A DNA stretch of 64,000 nt from Cryptomeria japonica (lineage: Eukaryota; Streptophyta; Pinopsida; Cupressales; Cupressaceae). Each line of letters begins with the position of its first letter. Position 1 is the first letter of the stretch. Shown in pieces: positions 9,672-19,851 of the stretch. The position numbers and the translations under genes are program-made. The stretch spans positions 62,001 to 126,000 of the forward strand of contig NW_026729137.1 in the NCBI RefSeq assembly GCF_030272615.1, read 5' to 3'. The notes under the pieces were generated by a model, which worked only from the letters and a program-made list of their open reading frames with translations, had not been told where the DNA came from and did not search any database.

Positions 9672-12252
9672 ATGGATCAAGGTTATTTTTTGTTTATTTG
9701 TCTTTCTTTTTGGTTTATGCAATTTTTTTTACATTTTCAATTTAGTTTCATTAATTTTGATTAGGTTTTTTCATTTTTTGTTTCAAAAACCAGATTCTTC
9801 TAATCCAGAACAAGAACAACCAAATGCACCTCCTAAAAACACACAAGAACAACCCCCAATTCCTCCTTTTGACCGCACACCTGAAACACAGGAAGAATTA
9901 ATTAATCAGTTAGGACAAAATACATCTAAAATCAATAGACTGGTTGTTAAATTGAAAACTTCTGAACTTGACCATCATCAATTCCTCACCACTAGCCTAG
10001 AAACATTAACTAGTGGTGCCATAGTTGTTTCCACAGAAATTACCAAATGAGGAAGCTTTAGGGATAGGTGTTGTAAATTCTATGCCAATGGGCTATCATA
10101 CGATGGAGTAAAAAACAAAAATATTACTAAACAACAAATATGTGCCCTTTTTGTTGATCCCAAAACTGGTCAGTCATTACCTCTTAATGCAAAGAGGTTT
10201 CCCATACATTGGTGTAGCAATGTGCAGATGAAGAAACTTTTTTGGTAGAGGTGGTGGATGGTCTTTGATGATCCACCTTGAAATATTATGAGGTGCCATT
10301 ATATTTTTTGAGAAAAATATACTATGAGTTTGTGCTCAATGTGCGACCAAACTATTTTGAAATGAGAGAGTTTCATGGTAGAGGTGGTTGCTCTACCCAA
10401 GATAGACCTGGAGCCCATAGGTGATTAGTCATAGAGAGTCATCGCCCCCTATCACCCAAACCCAAGGTGCATCATGTTGTCCCATTAGAGCTGAAAGAGT
10501 CGATGGAGCTACAGACTCTTCAGGCGGCCACAACATTAACTGGTGCCATCATCCAGCATGGGATGTCACTAGCACACCCTATTGTATTGGATGATGAGCC
10601 ATTAGAGGGTGACAGAGAGCCCATCCAGCATATGTGTGTCAGTTGCTCAGGGATATGCTCGGGGATAGATGATGTAGCTGGTGCACATGGATCCTCATAT
10701 CATTTGTGCATGATTTGTGGCTATAGATGTCAGGCTCACATGGTTGAGGATGTCGCGTTGATAGATGAGTTGATGGATATGGTGTTTTCCCATGAGCCAC
10801 CGACACAGGTGTGTTGATTTGAATTCATAACATTTTATTTATCAGTCACTTTAAATTTGTAATTACATAAATGAATTTTCATTTATACATTGATTTAAAT
10901 TGAGACAAATAATATGCATTTCAGGATGCAGTAGCAGTATCCCATACACCTCCCCCAGTTACTATAGCTGCAACTTCGATGCCTGAGGTATAAATTTTGT
11001 AACATGTTAAAATAGAATAGTACACTTTGAATTAAAATACAAGGTATACTTACTATCTTTAATGCTTGGTCCAATTTCTGGTTTTTAGGTGTTGACAGGG
11101 GATGAAATGTCCCAAATTGGTGACATCACACTCTCAGCGATCGATTTTAGCCTTCAAGGCTATACGGTATCATATTTTGTACAACTCTTTTTATGTATTG
11201 GTTTGATGGAATATGCAAGTCATTTCATTTTAGATTTTTTAAATTATGTTTAATTTATTATCTGTACTAATATCTCATGTTAATTTTGTTTTTTTAGGGT
11301 ACCCCCTCCACATCTAGGGCTCATCCTAAGAAAAAGAATTCCTCGAAGATGCCAAAACGTGGGAAGAAGGTAATTGAACACATTTTTAGTTGTACAATTG
11401 TTTGAAAATGTTGAAATCAAGTATTAGTTGGGGTTTGTAGATTGATTAGTGTTTTTTGTTTATTTTACAAGTACAGCGGCCATTGAGCTTTGTGGATTTG
11501 TTGAATGCACCTGATTCGCCTGCAGATCAAGAGAGGGTGGAGGTATGTATCTCTACTTTATTCTATTGATTTCATGATTATATGCATGTGTACATGTGAA
11601 CTTGTGATATATTATAATCTTATAATTTTTTTCATACAAGAAATATCCATACCTATTTCATCAATGGCGAACCCTCCTCGTACTGGAGAAGCATCTCAGG
11701 ATCCCGTACACTTTTGTTTGATATGTAAAATTAATTGTTTTTAACCTTCAATACTTATCATTATATTAATTGTATTTAATCTGAAAAAAAATTGTATAGG
11801 TAATAGTGACAGTTTCTACATCAATGGTGAGCCATCCTCAATCCATTGGAGAAGCATCTCAGGCATAGGTACGTCATTGTTCTCTATATTATAGCTTTTA
11901 AGTGTTTTTGATATATTTATGTTAGTACATTTTATTAATTGTACATTTAATCTACAATAGACCCCTTCACGGTATGGCCATAACGTGGATCCATTTAAGT
12001 ATGTCTTCAAGAAAACTCCTAAGAGTGACAAGGAGAGGAGAGCGAAGACATTAGCTCCTAGATCAGCCGATGAGGTAATCTACATTTCAAATGCAAAGGA
12101 ATTAAAGTTAAATACATAGTTTTGTTGTTAATTGTGAACTATTTTCTACAAAAGAATTCTAACTTGGCTTTTGAATTGTGGTTTTGCAGCCATCTATAGA
12201 GCTGCATACTACATCGAAGAGGCTTGATTTTGATGATCCACCACAAGTTTAG
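9672..12252 (+). CDS. TE1-borne multi-exon gene of unknown function (probably damaged)
   Basis: I recognise no family. ATG at 9,672 opens a 10-bp exon; a GT...AG intron (9,682-9,793) joins it in frame to a Pro/Gln/Glu-rich exon. That exon reads to a TGA at 10,048, after which the frame continues with KFYANGLSYDGVKNKN and VDPKTGQSLPLNAKRF before further stops. A later open exon ends at 10,808 with Cys/His-rich spacing (CVSCSG, then LCMICGYRCQ). Then follow phase-0 exons with GT-AG borders: 10,925-10,987, 11,089-11,166, 11,298-11,369 (basic, KKKNSS...KRGKK, possible nuclear signal), 11,477-11,542, two similar exons near 11,650-11,715 and 11,800-11,866, 11,961-12,074, and 12,190-12,252 ending in TAG. 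The phase is broken at the duplicated exons. Frames and splice sites agree too often for chance. It is probably a transposon protein, possibly a captured gene. Confidence 0.6.
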
Positions 12253-12363
12253 GATCATATAGTGTTAGTTTTGGCTATATAATGACTAATACATGTAGAT
12301 ATATTCTACATTTTTATTGTATATCGATTTGGACGTGGCATATGCCACATTTTTGTAATACCG

Positions 12364-14522
12364 TACCAATGCGATCTCTCAATTGCCCTGAGTCCAAAAA
12401 ATTGTCAAAATTTGACAGACTGTTTCTTCAAATCTAGGACACATATGGTCAGTCTGTTTGATCTCGTGGGGTCACGTGAGGCTCCTCTACAATGGCCTAT
12501 CTCAGTTTTTGACAACTTGGAGCCATTTTCAATTCTTAGTATTTTTTCGCTTGCTCCAAAAACTGTCAGTTGCATGCAATGAAAAGTTGCAAGATTGGCT
12601 AGAATTGATTTGGTTCATCATGTGTACAAACCAAAATCACGAGCACATCTAGGTGGGAATTTTTACACTAGGCATGCCCCTATCATGCATCCCAAAGTGC
12701 CAAAACATCAAGAGTCATTTTGTACCGGTGCGATCTCTCAAGTGTCCTGAGTTCAAAAAATTGTCAAAACTTGACGAACTATTTCTTCCAATCCAGGATA
12801 CCTATGGTCAATTTGTTTGAACTTTTGAGGTTGTGTGAGGCTCCTCTACAATGACCTATCTCATTTTTTTATGACTCTGAGCCATTTTCGATTAGTAGCA
12901 TTTTTCGCCTGCTCCAAAAACCGTCACTTGCATGCAATGAAAAGTTGCAAGATTGGCTAGAATTGATTTGGTTCGTCATGTGCACAAACCAAAATTGCGA
13001 TCATGTCTAGGTGGGTAGTTTTATGCTAGGCATTCCCCTATCATGCATCCCAAAGCGCCAGAACATCGAGAATCATTCCGTACCGGTGCGATCTCTCAAG
13101 TGCCCTGAGTCCAAAAATTTGTCAAAACTTGACGGATTGTTTCTTCCAATCTAGGACACATATGGTCAATTAATTTGATCCCATGGGGTCGCATGAGGCT
13201 CTTCTATAATGACCTATCTCAGTTTTTGATGACTCTGAGCCACTTTCGATTAGTAGCATTTTTTCGCCTGCTCCAAAAACCATCAGTTGCATGCAATGAA
13301 AAGTTGCAAGATTGGCTAGAATTGATTTGGTTTGTTGTGTGCAGAAACCGACGTTGCAAGTGCATTCAGGTGGGCAGTTTTATGCTAGGTATGCCCCTAT
13401 CATGCATCCCAAAGCACTAGAACATCGAGAGTCATATCGTACCAGTGCTATCTCTCAAGTGCCTTGAGTCCAAAAAATTGTCAAAACTTGATGGACTGTT
13501 TCTTCCAATCCAAGACACATACGGTCGATATTTTTTATCCTATGGGGTTGTGTGAGGCTCCTCTACAATGACCTATCTCAGTTTTTGACGACTCAGAGCC
13601 ATTTTTGATTAGTAGCATTTTTCACCTGCTCCAAAAACCATCAACTGCATGCAATGAAAAGTTGCAAGATTGGCTAGAATTGATTCGGTTCATCGTGTGC
13701 ACAAAATGACATCGTGAGCACATTTAGGTGGGAGTTTTTATGTTATGCATGCCCCTTTCATGCATCCCAAAACACCAGAACGTCGAGATTCATTCCGTAC
13801 CGGTGCGATCTCTCAAGTGCCTTAAGTTCAAAAAATTGTCAAAACTTGATGGACTATTTCTTCCAATCCAGGACACATATGGTCAATCTATTTGATCCCA
13901 TTGGGGTCATGTGAGGCTCCTCTACAATGACCTATCTCAGTTTTTTACGACTCTGAGCCATTTTCGATTAGTAGCATTTTTTCGCCTGCTCAAAAAACTA
14001 TCAGTTGCATGCAATGAAAAATTGTAAGATTGGCTAGAATTGATTCGATTCATCGTGTGCACAAACTGACATCATGAACACATCTATGTGGGCAATTATA
14101 TGCTAGGCATGCCCCTGTTGTATATCCCAAAGCACCAGAATGTCGGGAGTCATTCTGTACCAGTGCGATCTCTCAAGTGCCTTGAGTCCAAAAAATTGTC
14201 AAAACTTAACGGACTGTTTCTTCCAATCCAGGACACATATGGTCGATCCATTTGATCCCATGGGGTTGCGTGAGGATCCTCTACAATGGCCTATCTTGGT
14301 TTTCAATGACTCAGAACCATTTTCAATTGGTAGCATTTTTTCGCCTACTACAAAATTTGTCAGTTGCATACAATAAAAAGTTGCACAATTGGATAGAATT
14401 GATTTGGTTCATCATGTGCACAAATTGACGTCACAAGCACATCCGGGTGGGCATTTTTATGATAGGTATGCCCCTGTTGTGCATCCCAATGCATCAGAAC
14501 GTCGAGTATCATACCCTCCCGA
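12364..14522. repeat. Six-copy ~359-bp satellite array inside TE1
   Basis: The motif GCGATCTCTC (or GCTATCTCTC) recurs at 12,371, 12,730, 13,088, 13,447, 13,805 and 14,165 (spacing 358-360 bp), and the array ends near 14,522. Each unit contains 'cctgagtccaaaaaattgtc', 'ttccaatccaggacacatatgg', 'ctgctccaaaaa' and 'atgaaaagttgcaagattgg'. Copies differ at many sites. Short frames in it are not genes. Confidence 0.92.
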
Positions 14523-14808
14523 CGCAATGTAGAAGTTGCTTGACAACTTTTTTGATAATTTTTTTGACAACAATGACAATTTTTTCTCAAATTATATCTA
14601 GACTCAATCTATGACCCCTATGACTCGATAATGAATCAAATAATTCTCCATGATTATAAAAGAATCAAGAATGCTCATGATTGACCAGGGACACATCACA
14701 TATACTCAAAACATAGTCACAAAACATTGTCACATATTATTCAAAAATTTGCCTCTAAATATGGTCAAATCAGCTCTTAGCTATTTGATTATACAAAAAA
14801 ATGTCTTA

Positions 14809-14962
14809 CAAATCATCTCATGGGATTTTATACAAAATTTGGCATTACAATATGTGCAATTACAACTCATCGCCATTTTAATATACAAATCATCTCATGG
14901 GCTTTTATACAAAATTTGGCATTAGAATATGTGCAATTCAACTCATCGCCATTTTAATATAT
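14809..14962. repeat. 77-bp tandem repeat in TE1
   Basis: CAAATCATCTCATGGG starts at 14,809 and 14,886; both units contain 'ttatacaaaatttggcatta' and 'tcatcgccattttaatata'. Two diverged partial units continue to about 15,060. Confidence 0.8.
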
Positions 14963-15046
14963 AAAATTTGGCATGTACATATGTAAAAATCAGCGCATTG
15001 CCATTTAAATGTACAAAATTATTCCCCTAAACTTGTAAAATTCAGC

Positions 15047-16021
15047 TCATGGGCATTTATATATACAAAAAATGAATATAGAACAATTCATCGACAATTT
15101 ATACAAAATTCTCAAAACCATTCTACTTTGGACCGTAGAATCAATCAAGTGAGCCTTCAGGATCAGCTCTAACCCGTATTGTGTCAAGTATTGCCTCATG
15201 GTCAGATTCACAAACTTTCCATAAAATCTTGTTAATGCTTTACTTAATGTTGTTCTACTAACGTTTAATGACTTACTTGTTTTGCTTGTCAAACGATTTT
15301 TTTTATTTTCTTGCTCATTATGGTTGATGTAATGACAAGTCGAGTAGCATTAGAATATTTACTACATGATTTTGAACCAATAGATTGATATGCATCAAAT
15401 AGATTTCTGACAATAGTTCTTTCACTGCTACTTTCATATGATCTTAGGCCTAGAATTTTCATTGTCTCTCTAAAATTCAAATTTTTTAGCATTTAAACAA
15501 TTAATTGACATCTTGTGGTTTAATTTAAGTTTTTAAAATATTTTTGCCATATTCTTTTAACCATTCTCCTACAAGTTCATTCATTCATTTTATTGGGCAT
15601 TGACTTCAATATATTCTCATCAATGTCAATTAGATACTTTGGTTTCCTACGAATGATTCTAGGATGTGTTAACATCGGTGTATTATGTACATTCAATTCA
15701 TCAAGTAGAGAAGGTGTAATATGTTCATCATTTAATTGATTATTCAATGCGGTATCTTCTTCAATTGCATTAGGTTCAAATGGTAAATTATCAAATGTTT
15801 CTTATTAAATTGCATTAGGTTCAAACAGGTAAATTATCAAATGTTTCTTCTTCAATTGCATTAGGTGCATTATATTCATTTGGTAAATCGAATTGAGATG
15901 TTGAGGATGACATACCTTCTTCTCACATTGTTCTTATGTCACGCAATTTCTTCATACGCTACCTTTGTCTTTCCTTTTGAGTCTCTCGTTGTTCCATCAT
16001 TCCTCACTTGTTCTTTCCCAT
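15047..16021 (-). pseudogene. TE1 minus-strand gene remnant with helix-turn-helix-like segment
   Basis: Read on the minus strand, open stretches run from about 16,020 to 15,047 in shifting frames. They begin with a basic N-terminal part (GTTRDSKGKTK), then an acidic stretch with a duplicated NAIEE.TFDNLP block (15,770-15,880), then PRIIRRKPKYLIDIDENIL. Next comes SYESSSERTIVRNLFDAYQS and ARLVITS-like sequence followed by SKSLNVSRTTLSKALTRF (about 15,230-15,285). That last part looks like a helix-turn-helix DNA-binding segment such as many transposases carry. At least three frameshifts or stops occur. The C-terminal catalytic part is absent; tandem repeats replace it. It may be the transposase gene of this family, but no DDE triad can be shown. 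Confidence 0.45.
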
Positions 16022-16235
16022 GGTTGATATCGGTTGACCTAAATAGAATAATATTACACATATATGTAAAGAAAAGTTCATAAATAAACAAATAACCATA
16101 AATATGCATCTTATCACTATTTTTTGGAATCAAACTATTAAACAATCACAATTCAATCATTTGAAACCATGCAAAAACAAAAAACTAATAAAAATAATAA
16201 TTCAATCATTTGAAATCATGCAAAAACAAAACTAT

Positions 16236-16625
16236 TCACTTACTTTTATGTATACAACAGTGATAAAAGTGTAGACACAGTTCCAGTGGGGCCTTCAATG
16301 ACCTCAAAAACATCTTTTGAGGTCGTTGAGGCTCTTGGGCAACTAAAACTATGTCTATAAACTGCGTATGCACTGTTAGACTAAAAAATGTTGACAAGCC
16401 CAACCGTATTCTTTTTTCCCATTCTGGACTGATAAGTAGTGCGTACATGCTACTAAGCCTAAAAAATGTTATCACAGGGTAACGAATAATGGGAATAGTA
16501 CCCCCTATGCACTTATGAGTAATAAGTACTGTGTACGCACTCTTTTGCCTTAAAAAGTTATGGCAGGGCAGTGAACTAATAGTTTCAGTACCTCGTATGC
16601 GCTATTGGTAGTAGAAAAGATGTGA
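16236..16625. repeat. Internal palindrome-like motifs in TE1
   Basis: GCGTATGCACT, GTGCGTACATGCTAC, GTGTACGCACTC and TCGTATGCGCTATT lie here, like the subterminal arrays. Its beginning ('cacagttccagtgggg', preceded by 'ttcacttacttttat') matches 18,538-18,583 ('cacagttgcagtgggg'), so TE1 contains a second, internal copy of this border. Confidence 0.6.
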
Positions 16626-16627
16626 AT

Positions 16628-16642
16628 GAAAAGGGAGGGAGG

Positions 16643-16678
<36 letters not shown>

Positions 16679-16783
16679 GGGGGCTAGTGGGAGAGAAGAA
16701 GGGGTATGGAGGAAGGAAGAGGGGAGAGGGAGAGGGAGAGAGAGAGAGGGAGAGGGAGAGGGAGAGGGAGAGGGAGAGGGAGA

Positions 16784-16819
<36 letters not shown>

Positions 16820-16825
16820 AGGAGG

Positions 16826-16913
<88 letters not shown>

Positions 16914-17074
16914 AGGGGAGAGAGAGAGGGGGGAGATGAGAGAGGGAGATAGGTAGAGAGAGAGAGAGAGAGAGAGAGGGAAGGTAGAGAGAGGGAGAGA
17001 AGTAGAGGGAGGGAGAGAGGTAGAGGGAGGGAGGGAGGAGGGTGGGAGAGAAGAAGGGGTATAGAGGAGGAAGG

Positions 17075-17108
<34 letters not shown>

Positions 17109-17190
17109 TGGGAGAGAAGAAGGAGTATGGAGGAAGGGAAAGGGAGAGAAGAGCAGAGACGGAAGGTAGAGAGAGGGAGAGAGGTAGAAG

Positions 17191-17258
<68 letters not shown>

Positions 17259-17790
17259 GGGTGGGAGAGAAGAAGGGGTATGGAGGAAGGGAGAGGGAAA
17301 GAGGGAAGGAGGGAGAGGGAGAGAGAGGGAGAGAGGGAGAGAAGAGGGGGGGAAGGGAGAGGTAGAGGGAGGGAGAGAGGGAGAGAAGAGGGGGGGTGGG
17401 AGAGAAGAAGGGGTATGGAGGAAGGGAGAGGGAGGGTGGAGGGAGGGAGAGGAGAGAGGAGAGGGAGAGGGAGATAGGGGGAGGGAGAGGGAGGGAGAGG
17501 AGAGGGGAGAGGGAGAGAGAGGGAGAGAGGGAGAGAAGAGGGGGGAAAGTAGAGGTAGAGGGAGGGAGAGAGGGAGAGAAGAGGGGGGAGGGAAGGTAGA
17601 GAGAGGGAGAGAGGTAGAGGGAGGGAGAGAGAGAGAGAGAGAAGAGGGGGTGGGAGAGAAGAAGGGGTATGGAGGAAGGGAGAGGGAGAGAGGGAAGGAG
17701 GGAGAGGGAGGGAGAGAGAGGGAAGGGGGGAGAGAGAGAGAGAGAGGGAGAGAGGGAGAGAGAGAGAGAGGGAGAGTAGGGGCAGGGAAA
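16628..17790. repeat. 1.2-kb GA-rich microsatellite
   Basis: Uninterrupted purine (GA)n and GGGA repeats with embedded recurring units ('gggagagaagaaggggtatg' about every 100-370 bp). Open frames on either strand (up to 379 codons) encode only Arg/Glu/Gly or Ser/Leu/Pro and are artefacts of the repeat. Confidence 0.95.
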
Positions 17791-17792
17791 GA

Positions 17793-17880
17793 GGAGGGGT
17801 CTTAAGGGGTCACAGGATACCATATGACCTCTTAGGAAACAATACGACCTATAATGACACCTAATGGGTCATATGGTGGG
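17793..17880. repeat. ATATGACC / GGTCATATGG motifs in TE1
   Basis: A short patch with 'ccatatgacctcttagga' and 'gggtcatatggtg'. It is the same unit that forms a 2.3-kb array in TE2 (60,420-62,760). Confidence 0.75.
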
Positions 17881-18537
17881 CTAATAAAATGATATATTAA
17901 ATTTAAAGTTATGAATAGAACATCATACAATGAGACTCCAAGCTAACAAACAATGAGGCTTCACTAAAAAGAAAGTTTAAGAGCTTGACCTAACCCTAAG
18001 AGTACTGCCTAAGTTGTAAAACATATGATGCTATTAAATTTCCAAGGTTATAAGACTGATCTTGATTGTGACTATAGGAATTACACACTTGATTGCTTTT
18101 TGACAAGTGATGATCATCATATACTACCACTACCATGCATACAACAAACGTTAATTTCTTTAGGTGACACGCGTTGTGTAATAACATGGGAACTCTCACA
18201 TACCCACCACTATTATTCTACATGACATAATCTGTGTTACTCTCCCTCTTTCTCTTCCTACCTGTTGTTTCCTTCTGAAAAACATATTGTAGGTACTCTG
18301 ACTCATCATGTTGCTTTGTTCTTTGTTGGTCCACTATTTTCCACATCTGCTCTGCTCATTAAAAACACATTCGAGAAGAATATTGCTATAGGTTTCCTTG
18401 TTTGTCACGGTAATACACCCATGGTTCAATTTCAAACCCTATTCCTCTTATTCAATATACACACACAAATCCATCAATCAATTTTTTAGGAGAGGATACA
18501 TGATAAAAATCAAAGAGGAAGTTGGAGACAAGAAATA
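17881..18537. other. TE1 interior, no gene recognised
   Basis: AT-rich sequence with short frames only. Nothing recognisable on either strand. Confidence 0.5.
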
Positions 18538-18574
18538 AATTCACTTACTTCTATAGAAGTGCAAACACAGTTGC

Positions 18575-18644
18575 AGTGGGGTGTGGAGGGAGGGAGGAAG
18601 AGAAGAAGAGAAAGAGGGATGGGGTATGGAGGAAGGGAGAAGGG

Positions 18645-18684
<40 letters not shown>

Positions 18685-18843
18685 GGCACCTTGTATGTGT
18701 TTGAGAGGGGGAGACAATACACTTACATGTGTATATATATGTTTAATATATTATATGTATATAAACATATTATATATATAATATCATATTATACATATAT
18801 TATATGTATATACACATATTATATATAGAATATCATATTATAC
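18575..18843. repeat. GA tract followed by AT microsatellite in TE1
   Basis: (GA)n at 18,580-18,685, then TATA/ATAT repeats at 18,728-18,843. The same order occurs in reverse complement in TE2 at 60,280-59,960 (with 'gtgtattgtctccctctc'). Confidence 0.85.
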
Positions 18844-18844
18844 A

Positions 18845-18975
18845 ATAGCGCGTACGTGTTGATTATAGTAAAGTTAGCGTGTACACATTGTTTATAGGGA
18901 AACAAACGTGTACCCGTTGCTTGCACTATAGGTACCCCGTACGCGTTGTTTAAACCATAAGTACTTCGTACACAC
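18845..18975. repeat. TE1 right subterminal palindrome array
   Basis: Degenerate copies of GCGCGTACGTG, GCGTGTACAC, CGTACGCGTTG and TCGTACACAC, each spaced by about 30 bp with 'tatag' spacers. It corresponds to 59,785-59,945 of TE2. Confidence 0.7.
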
Positions 18976-19846
18976 TTTTGACCATTTAGGCTTGGAAATA
19001 GACCTGGATGAAAAAGCTACGGTTTGGAAGTTTGATTTCCCTCCATTTCTCTCATTTTTGACGTGTTTTATTTTATCAACTTGGTTTATCAACTTTTTCA
19101 TTATCAAGTTTACACTTCATAAAGTGGGTATTTCTAAAATTACCACCATATTCTCACCCACCTTGTGAGATTTCTAACCATATAATTTTTTTTCAATTTG
19201 AACAACAATAACATATTATTATTGAATTTATTTTACCAATGTTTCCATAGTTCTCACGGACATAGGTGCACCATTTTTTGAATAACTTTTGATATACTTA
19301 TCCAAATCTAAAAAACTTTATATATTATTATAGTGCACTTGATTCTTTATAATTTAAAAAAAAATTGCATTTTCGATTTGTTTAGAGCAACTTATGCTTT
19401 GCACACGAACAGGTACCTAATTTTCAGGATGTGCTCGATTGGAAAAATCATAAAAAAAAATACTCAACAAAAAATTACAAAAAAATACACATCTTCTAGT
19501 GCTCACTCTTAACTATCTTTATGCCAAAGGATTTGTCAAAATACTAAATCTAACTATGACTTTTTTTATGTGCACATTAGACACTATGTTATGTTTTTCA
19601 GAAAAAATCAGGGTCAGTTTTTCTTGTGTGAAGGATTTGACCCCCTTAATCTTATCCAATTTTGAAAAAGTTTAGTAGTTTGGAAACTAGATTCAGAGTA
19701 CTATAATATTTTCTCTTTGATTATCTTCATATCTTGAGTGGATGACTTTCAAATTTTGCCTCCAAGTTCAGGTTCACCTGATTTCAGAAAGAAAAAAAAG
19801 TGTCCACTTATACCCCCTTTTTTACCACCATCTTTGTGCACTTCCC
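18976..19846. repeat. TE1 right end, conserved with TE2
   Basis: It matches the reverse complement of 58,914-59,780 along its length: 'gacgtgttttattttat', 'ggtacctaattttcaggatg', 'aggatttgaccccctta' and the TIR. No coding content. It probably holds cis sequences needed for transposition (inference). Confidence 0.85.
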
Positions 19847-19851
19847 CATGA
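19847..19851. repeat. TE1 target-site duplication, right copy (CATGA)
   Basis: It follows the CCC end of TE1 and pairs with GATGA at 9,209-9,213; one base differs. Confidence 0.7.

Larger units (their letters stand above)
9214..19846. mobile_element. TE1: 10.6-kb TIR DNA transposon of unrecognised superfamily
   Basis: The ends are inverted repeats: left GGGCGTGTTCACAAAGATGG, right (reverse complement) GGGGAAGTGCACAAAGATGG, extending imperfectly through TGGTGGT and GTGGACAC. Five-base target duplications flank it. Contents in order: subterminal GCGTACGC palindromes; a spliced gene (9,672-12,252); six copies of a ~359-bp satellite; 77-bp tandem repeats; a minus-strand gene remnant; further palindromes; a 1.2-kb GA microsatellite; ATATGACC repeats; a second GA tract; AT repeats; palindromes; and an 0.87-kb end shared with TE2 (58,914-59,780, inverted). 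No RT, integrase or DDE core was recognised. TIRs are not CACTA, and a 5-bp TSD excludes typical Mutator and PIF. Confidence 0.85.

Noticed and set aside
13175-14376. Frames of 60-80 codons in the 359-bp satellite
   Set aside because: They recur at the same place in each unit with frame breaks; a consequence of tandem repetition.
16684-17823. Longest open frame in this stretch (379 codons, Ser/Leu/Pro) and Arg/Glu frames on the other strand
   Set aside because: They arise from the GA/CT microsatellite; there is no complexity, start context or domain.
9214-19846. Assignment of TE1 to CACTA, Mutator, PIF/Harbinger or hAT
   Set aside because: The ends do not begin CACTA; the TSD is 5 bp rather than ~9, 3 or 8; no matching transposase was recognised. 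Transib has 5-bp TSDs, but its CAC-type ends and mostly animal distribution do not fit.
9214-19846. TE1 as an LTR retrotransposon because of the 5-bp TSD
   Set aside because: The ends are inverted (GGG...CCC), not direct TG...CA repeats, and no gag-pol lies inside.
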